From positions 133,492 to 197,491 of the forward strand of contig DF239644.1 in NCBI GenBank assembly GCA_000507305.1: 64,000 nucleotides of DNA, in the 5' to 3' direction. Positions 63,750-64,000 of the stretch are shown here, in pieces. The notes under the pieces were generated by a model that saw only the letters and a program-made list of their open reading frames with translations, ran no database searches and was not told where the DNA came from. The position numbers were made by a program, and so were the translations under genes. The stretch is from Breviolum minutum Mf 1.05b.01. Lineage: Eukaryota; Sar; Dinophyceae; Suessiales; Symbiodiniaceae. Position 1 is the first letter of the stretch. Each line of letters starts with the position of its first letter.

Positions 63750-64000
63750 CCATTGTCGCCCCTGCCGTGCGCAAAGTAGGCAACTTGACCCCCCTTGATC
63801 GGTGCATCAAGCTGTTGTAAGGTTCCAAGGGATCGTTTGAACGGGGGTGGCAATTGGAGTACAAGACATTTGATTCTTCCCAATTGCTTTGCGAATGGAG
63901 GTTTGCGGGCCACGGTATAGTGTCTTGGAATATGGTCCAGCTTATGCTGCCGATTCCACGTTGGTTCCCGAGGCCGAGCAGGGGACATGGGAACCAGTGG
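63750..64000. other. Complex unique sequence after the tRNA-like segment
   Basis: The sequence has balanced composition, unlike the arrays before it, and an uninterrupted 119-codon minus frame spans 63988-63629. It could be the body of a SINE-like element or a real minus-strand gene running past the window. A search against the same genome would tell. Confidence 0.3.

Noticed and set aside
1..64000. Spliced-leader relics (CCATTTTGGCTCAAG) marking retrogenes
   Set aside because: Scanning for the conserved 3' part of the dinoflagellate leader found only chance GGCTCAAG matches (for example 2379 and 25787), without the upstream CCATTTT.

Overview
This window looks like nuclear DNA of a dinoflagellate of the Symbiodinium/Prorocentrum/Polarella kind. 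Three observations support this. (1) A C5-cytosine DNA methyltransferase gene at 44.25-45.86 kb can be spliced by eye from eight small exons with every phase matching. Its introns start with GT, GC or GA, and every acceptor is AG followed by G, which is the known dinoflagellate splice pattern. (2) Most other coding stretches resemble large dinoflagellate-expanded families, recognised from memory and not by search: transposase-like proteins, an AdoMet-fold-like family, Lys/Ala-rich proteins and proteins carrying an ALSDDE motif. (3) The sequence is full of minisatellites, degenerate copies and a Ty1/copia remnant. No prokaryotic operon structure is visible.

Layout. 0.2-2.6 kb (+): a frameshifted Ty1/copia pol remnant (RT with YVDD, RNase H, transmembrane tail). 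3.6-16.35 kb: coding-like exons mostly on the minus strand. These are a degenerate transposase-like gene (3.66-6.48), an unrecognised multi-exon gene (9.2-14.3) and a short fragment (15.6-16.35), separated by repeat-rich DNA. From about 16.65 kb onward nearly all coding-like segments are on the plus strand: eroded genes at 16.65-17.78, 18.05-18.56, 20.9-21.9 and 23.28-24.06 kb, then an almost gene-free stretch at 24.1-29.25 kb. 29.26-39.05 kb holds five consecutive plus-strand multi-exon genes: a Lys/Pro-rich protein, a protein with an HMG-like C-terminus, an AdoMet-fold-like protein, a DPDF family protein and a transposase-like protein. 39.1-42.6 kb is mostly non-coding. 42.61-45.86 kb is the methyltransferase gene with probable upstream exons. 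46.77-48.86 kb is a second transposase-like gene (DUF7869-type, motif GHSHEDVDAFF). 49.2-49.8, 50.99-57.2 and 57.5-59.45 kb are further plus-strand coding blocks of unknown function. 59.5-64 kb is repeat-dominated: a 450-bp foldback element with 40-bp terminal inverted repeats, an 11-copy 43-bp minisatellite, (GTAGTACT)-like and (CACAAA)-like arrays, and a tRNA-like sequence at the end.

How they may work together. The methyltransferase lies about 0.9 kb upstream of a transposase-like gene and in the same orientation, with unknown genes following. A mobile element carrying its own DNA methyltransferase is possible but unproven. The intron-rich structure argues against a recent retrocopy. Several genes carry one-base homopolymer frameshifts or single in-frame stops, so both assembly error and pseudogene decay must be considered. 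Exon boundaries are given only where phase or splice signals support them. Other multi-exon calls are spans, not exact models.
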